Shown: positions 5,886-7,777 of the stretch, piece after piece | Numbering within the stretch: the stretch's first letter is position 1 | How the letters are laid out: every line of letters begins with the position of its first letter | Source of the DNA: Verrucomicrobiota bacterium | Lineage (GTDB): Bacteria > Verrucomicrobiota > Verrucomicrobiia > Limisphaerales > SXQI01 | Assembly: GCA_008933045.1 (NCBI GenBank) | Contig: WBXJ01000139.1 | Location: 1 to 7,777, forward strand | Reading direction: 5' to 3' | Length of the DNA: 7,777 nucleotides | The notes under the pieces: model-generated | Database searches by the model: none | What the model was told of the DNA's origin: nothing | Seen by the model: the letters and a program-made list of their open reading frames with translations, nothing else | Program-made: the position numbers and the translations under genes

Positions 5886-7777
5886 TTAGTGGTTAAAGAG
5901 GAATTCTTTAGTGTTCAAGACTGCCCAGACAATATCTTCGTAGGCAGTTTTTTTCTGTTGATCCCCCTTTTTATCAAGATACGACTGAGCGAACTGGATT
6001 TCGTTCGTAGAAGGCTCACGCGAGAAAGCTAGCATGTAAAGTTGGCGAAGTTTGAGTGGGTTCGATGTTTTGGTATCGTTCGCTAACGACGCAGGCCGAC
6101 CATCGTCCGCCGTCAACCGTTCTTGAATTTCCTTCGAATTGAGAAGGTGTAAGCACTGGGCTAAGCTCACTTCCTGTGACCGCTCACACTCGCAAGAGCT
6201 ATTCGATTCGGGACGCCCAAAAACGGAGAGAAAATACGATGACGAGTTGAAACTGTTATCAGGCAACTGCACAGCCCTCGTCCCCGTGGGGAGCCCTGAG
6301 AATTTACTATCAGTCTTGAGAACTAGGTTGACGGAATCAAACAAAACTTCCGCTTGATGTCGCTTGGCGTAATACCGTGAGAAATATTGTTTGTCCGCAG
6401 CATTATACTGATTGGGAATCGAACTGAGCTGGTAAACCGTAGATTGAGCAATCGTCCGAATTAACTGCTTCATATCGAACCCGCTAGCGATAAAGTTTTG
6501 AGCAAGCGCGTCGAGTAGCTCGGGATTCGAAGGCGGATTAGTTTCCCGCATGTCATCCTCCGGATCTACTAAACCCCGACCAAAAAAATGTTTCCAATAT
6601 CGGTTCACCAAGGACTTGGCAAAAAACGGATTTGTCTTTGAAGAGAACCAATCTGCCAAGGCGGCACGAGGATCCTCGTCCGAGGTTACTTGATTCAGCT
6701 TGGTGCCGAGTGCCGCTGGCTTGACGTCTTGCTTCGTGCGCTTGTTCGTTGCCGAGGCAAAACCGCCTTGGTGAAAGATCACTTCTTCCCCGGGTTGAGA
6801 GCCTCCCTTGCGGCCAGTTTGGTTGAAGACAGCCGCCAGACTAAAATAATCGTCCTGACTCCATTTCTCATACGGATGATGATGGCATTGGGCGCATTGC
6901 AACCGTTGTCCTAAGAATAGTTGAGCCGTATCCTCCAGTTGTGAACTCGAGCTGCGGACTTGTCTGAACCAAGCCACGGGAGGATTTTCAGCCAGATCCC
7001 CAGAGGCAGAAACTACTTGGCGAACGAATTGATCGTAAGGCTTGTTCTCCGCAAGACTGTCCCGAATCCAACTGTGAAAGGCAAACGTGCCTCGAGTGTG
7101 GGTGCCGGTTCCTCGTTTGTTGCGTAATAACGCACTCCATTTGTTCGCGAAGAAATCAGCGTAATCAGTGCTCGCTAACAGGCTATCGATCCATAGGTCA
7201 CGCCGCTTTGGATCTTTGGAAGCTAGAAATTTTTCAGCTTCTTCGGGAGTAGGCAATCGTCCAGCGATGTCCAAAGTCGATCGACGAAAGAAGGTAGTAT
7301 CGTCGGAAATTTCGGATGGCGGCATCCCGACCGCCTTGAGTTTTTTGAACACAATTTCATCAATAAAATTGCGAGCCACAGGTAGGTGCTCCACCGGGGC
7401 ACCCAGCGGAGCGATTAACCGCGCCACAGCAACCTTGCTCTGGTAACGCACCATGACAGCGACGTCCCCGGGCTGATCGGATAGGGTGACTAAGCCGTTT
7501 GCATCTGTTTTGGCCAAATTCTTATCATTGGCTTCAAACAAAGTGCTCCGTGTCACATCGGCACTTGTGCCATCGGAATACCGAGCCATCACAACCAATT
7601 GTTGTTCAGCCCCAAAGAAAAGACTTCGCTCTTTAGGAAAAACCTCAATCTGAATCACGGTCGGATCATTGGTTTTGCCATAAGGCATACCTTGCGACAT
7701 CCAACGCACCAGCAACCGATAATCAGGGGTGTCCGGATCCAGTCGCTTGCCACCGCCATGAGGAAGCAATGCGGCTC
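5886..7777 (-). CDS. BIG2-DUF1549-DUF1553 (PSCyt2/PSD1) c-type cytochrome-like protein, N-terminus cut off by the window edge
   Basis: The frame is open through the right edge. Its apparent first codon at 7769 is an internal TTG in LPHGGGKRLDPD, part of the C-terminal end of the PSCyt1 cytochrome domain that should precede it. Numbering from that codon: BIG2-like Ig domain about 38-122 (IEVFPKERSL...ARYSDGTSADVT); DUF1549/PSCyt2 about 132-310 (FIDEIVFKKL, RSTLDIAGRLPTPEE), including the haem-binding CAQCH at 292-296; DUF1553/PSD1 about 370-625 (SLVNRYWKHFFGRGLVDPED, FGRPESNSSCECER, LAQCLHLLNS). It ends in NTKEFLFNH, the family's usual C-terminus, so its stop is genuine. Such proteins are abundant in Planctomycetes and Verrucomicrobia, are presumed exported, and have been suggested to act in polysaccharide or sulfated-glycan use; their reaction is not established. 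It is the upstream partner of the PPC exoprotein. Companion DUF1501 genes, common beside this family, are not in the window. Confidence 0.92.
   Translation of the reverse strand, partial: AALLPHGGGKRLDPDTPDYRLLVRWMSQGMPYGKTNDPTVIQIEVFPKERSLFFGAEQQLVVMARYSDGTSADVTRSTLFEANDKNLAKTDANGLVTLSDQPGDVAVMVRYQSKVAVARLIAPLGAPVEHLPVARNFIDEIVFKKLKAVGMPPSEISDDTTFFRRSTLDIAGRLPTPEEAEKFLASKDPKRRDLWIDSLLASTDYADFFANKWSALLRNKRGTGTHTRGTFAFHSWIRDSLAENKPYDQFVRQVVSASGDLAENPPVAWFRQVRSSSSQLEDTAQLFLGQRLQCAQCHHHPYEKWSQDDYFSLAAVFNQTGRKGGSQPGEEVIFHQGGFASATNKRTKQDVKPAALGTKLNQVTSDEDPRAALADWFSSKTNPFFAKSLVNRYWKHFFGRGLVDPEDDMRETNPPSNPELLDALAQNFIASGFDMKQLIRTIAQSTVYQLSSIPNQYNAADKQYFSRYYAKRHQAEVLFDSVNLVLKTDSKFSGLPTGTRAVQLPDNSFNSSSYFLSVFGRPESNSSCECERSQEVSLAQCLHLLNSKEIQERLTADDGRPASLANDTKTSNPLKLRQLYMLAFSREPSTNEIQFAQSYLDKKGDQQKKTAYEDIVWAVLNTKEFLFNH

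Noticed and set aside
1..7777. tRNA/rRNA genes, CRISPR arrays, insertion sequences, att sites
   Set aside because: No transposase-like coding, terminal inverted repeats, regularly spaced repeats or tRNA-like segments were seen; nearly the whole window is accounted for by five coding regions.

Overview
The window looks like chromosomal DNA from a member of the Verrucomicrobia (PVC superphylum), possibly a Pedosphaera/Limisphaera-like lineage. Three things point there. One gene encodes a pseudopilin whose N-terminus reads [20 protein letters not shown] and continues LPAISKAKD, as verrucomicrobial pseudopilins typically do. A second encodes a BIG2-DUF1549-DUF1553 'planctomycete-type cytochrome' protein. 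A third, next to it, encodes a large PPC-domain exoprotein. The phylum assignment is an inference from protein style; there is no rRNA or marker gene here.

Layout, left to right. (1) Positions 1-2109, minus strand: the N-terminal 703 codons of a secreted KP-43-like subtilase (peptidase family S8), running off the left edge without a stop. All catalytic residues are visible. (2) Positions 2110-2270: a short divergent intergenic region with a weak candidate promoter and three AAGCAA boxes. (3) Positions 2271-3511, plus strand: a two-gene unit, a type II secretion/type IV pilus-like pseudopilin followed 14 nt later by a small alanine-rich helical lipoprotein. (4) A 7-nt convergent gap. (5) Positions 3519-7777, minus strand: a tight two-gene operon. 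Its upstream gene (5' end beyond the right edge) is the BIG2-DUF1549-DUF1553 protein with a CXXCH haem motif. Six nt after its stop, and in the same frame, a GTG opens the gene for a 786-aa PPC-domain exoprotein with a charged helical segment near its C-terminus.

All four proteins whose N-termini are visible have export or envelope signals: two signal peptides, one lipobox and one prepilin leader. The fifth belongs to a family that is normally exported. The window is therefore an envelope/extracellular-protein locus. The DUF1549/DUF1553 and PPC genes very probably form one transcription unit. The pseudopilin-lipoprotein pair is a separate unit placed between two minus-strand genes. No RNA gene, mobile element, CRISPR array or phage gene was seen. 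I found no convincing new multi-gene system. The points most worth following up are the pseudopilin-lipoprotein pair, the helical insert in the PPC protein, and the GTSQA serine motif in the subtilase.
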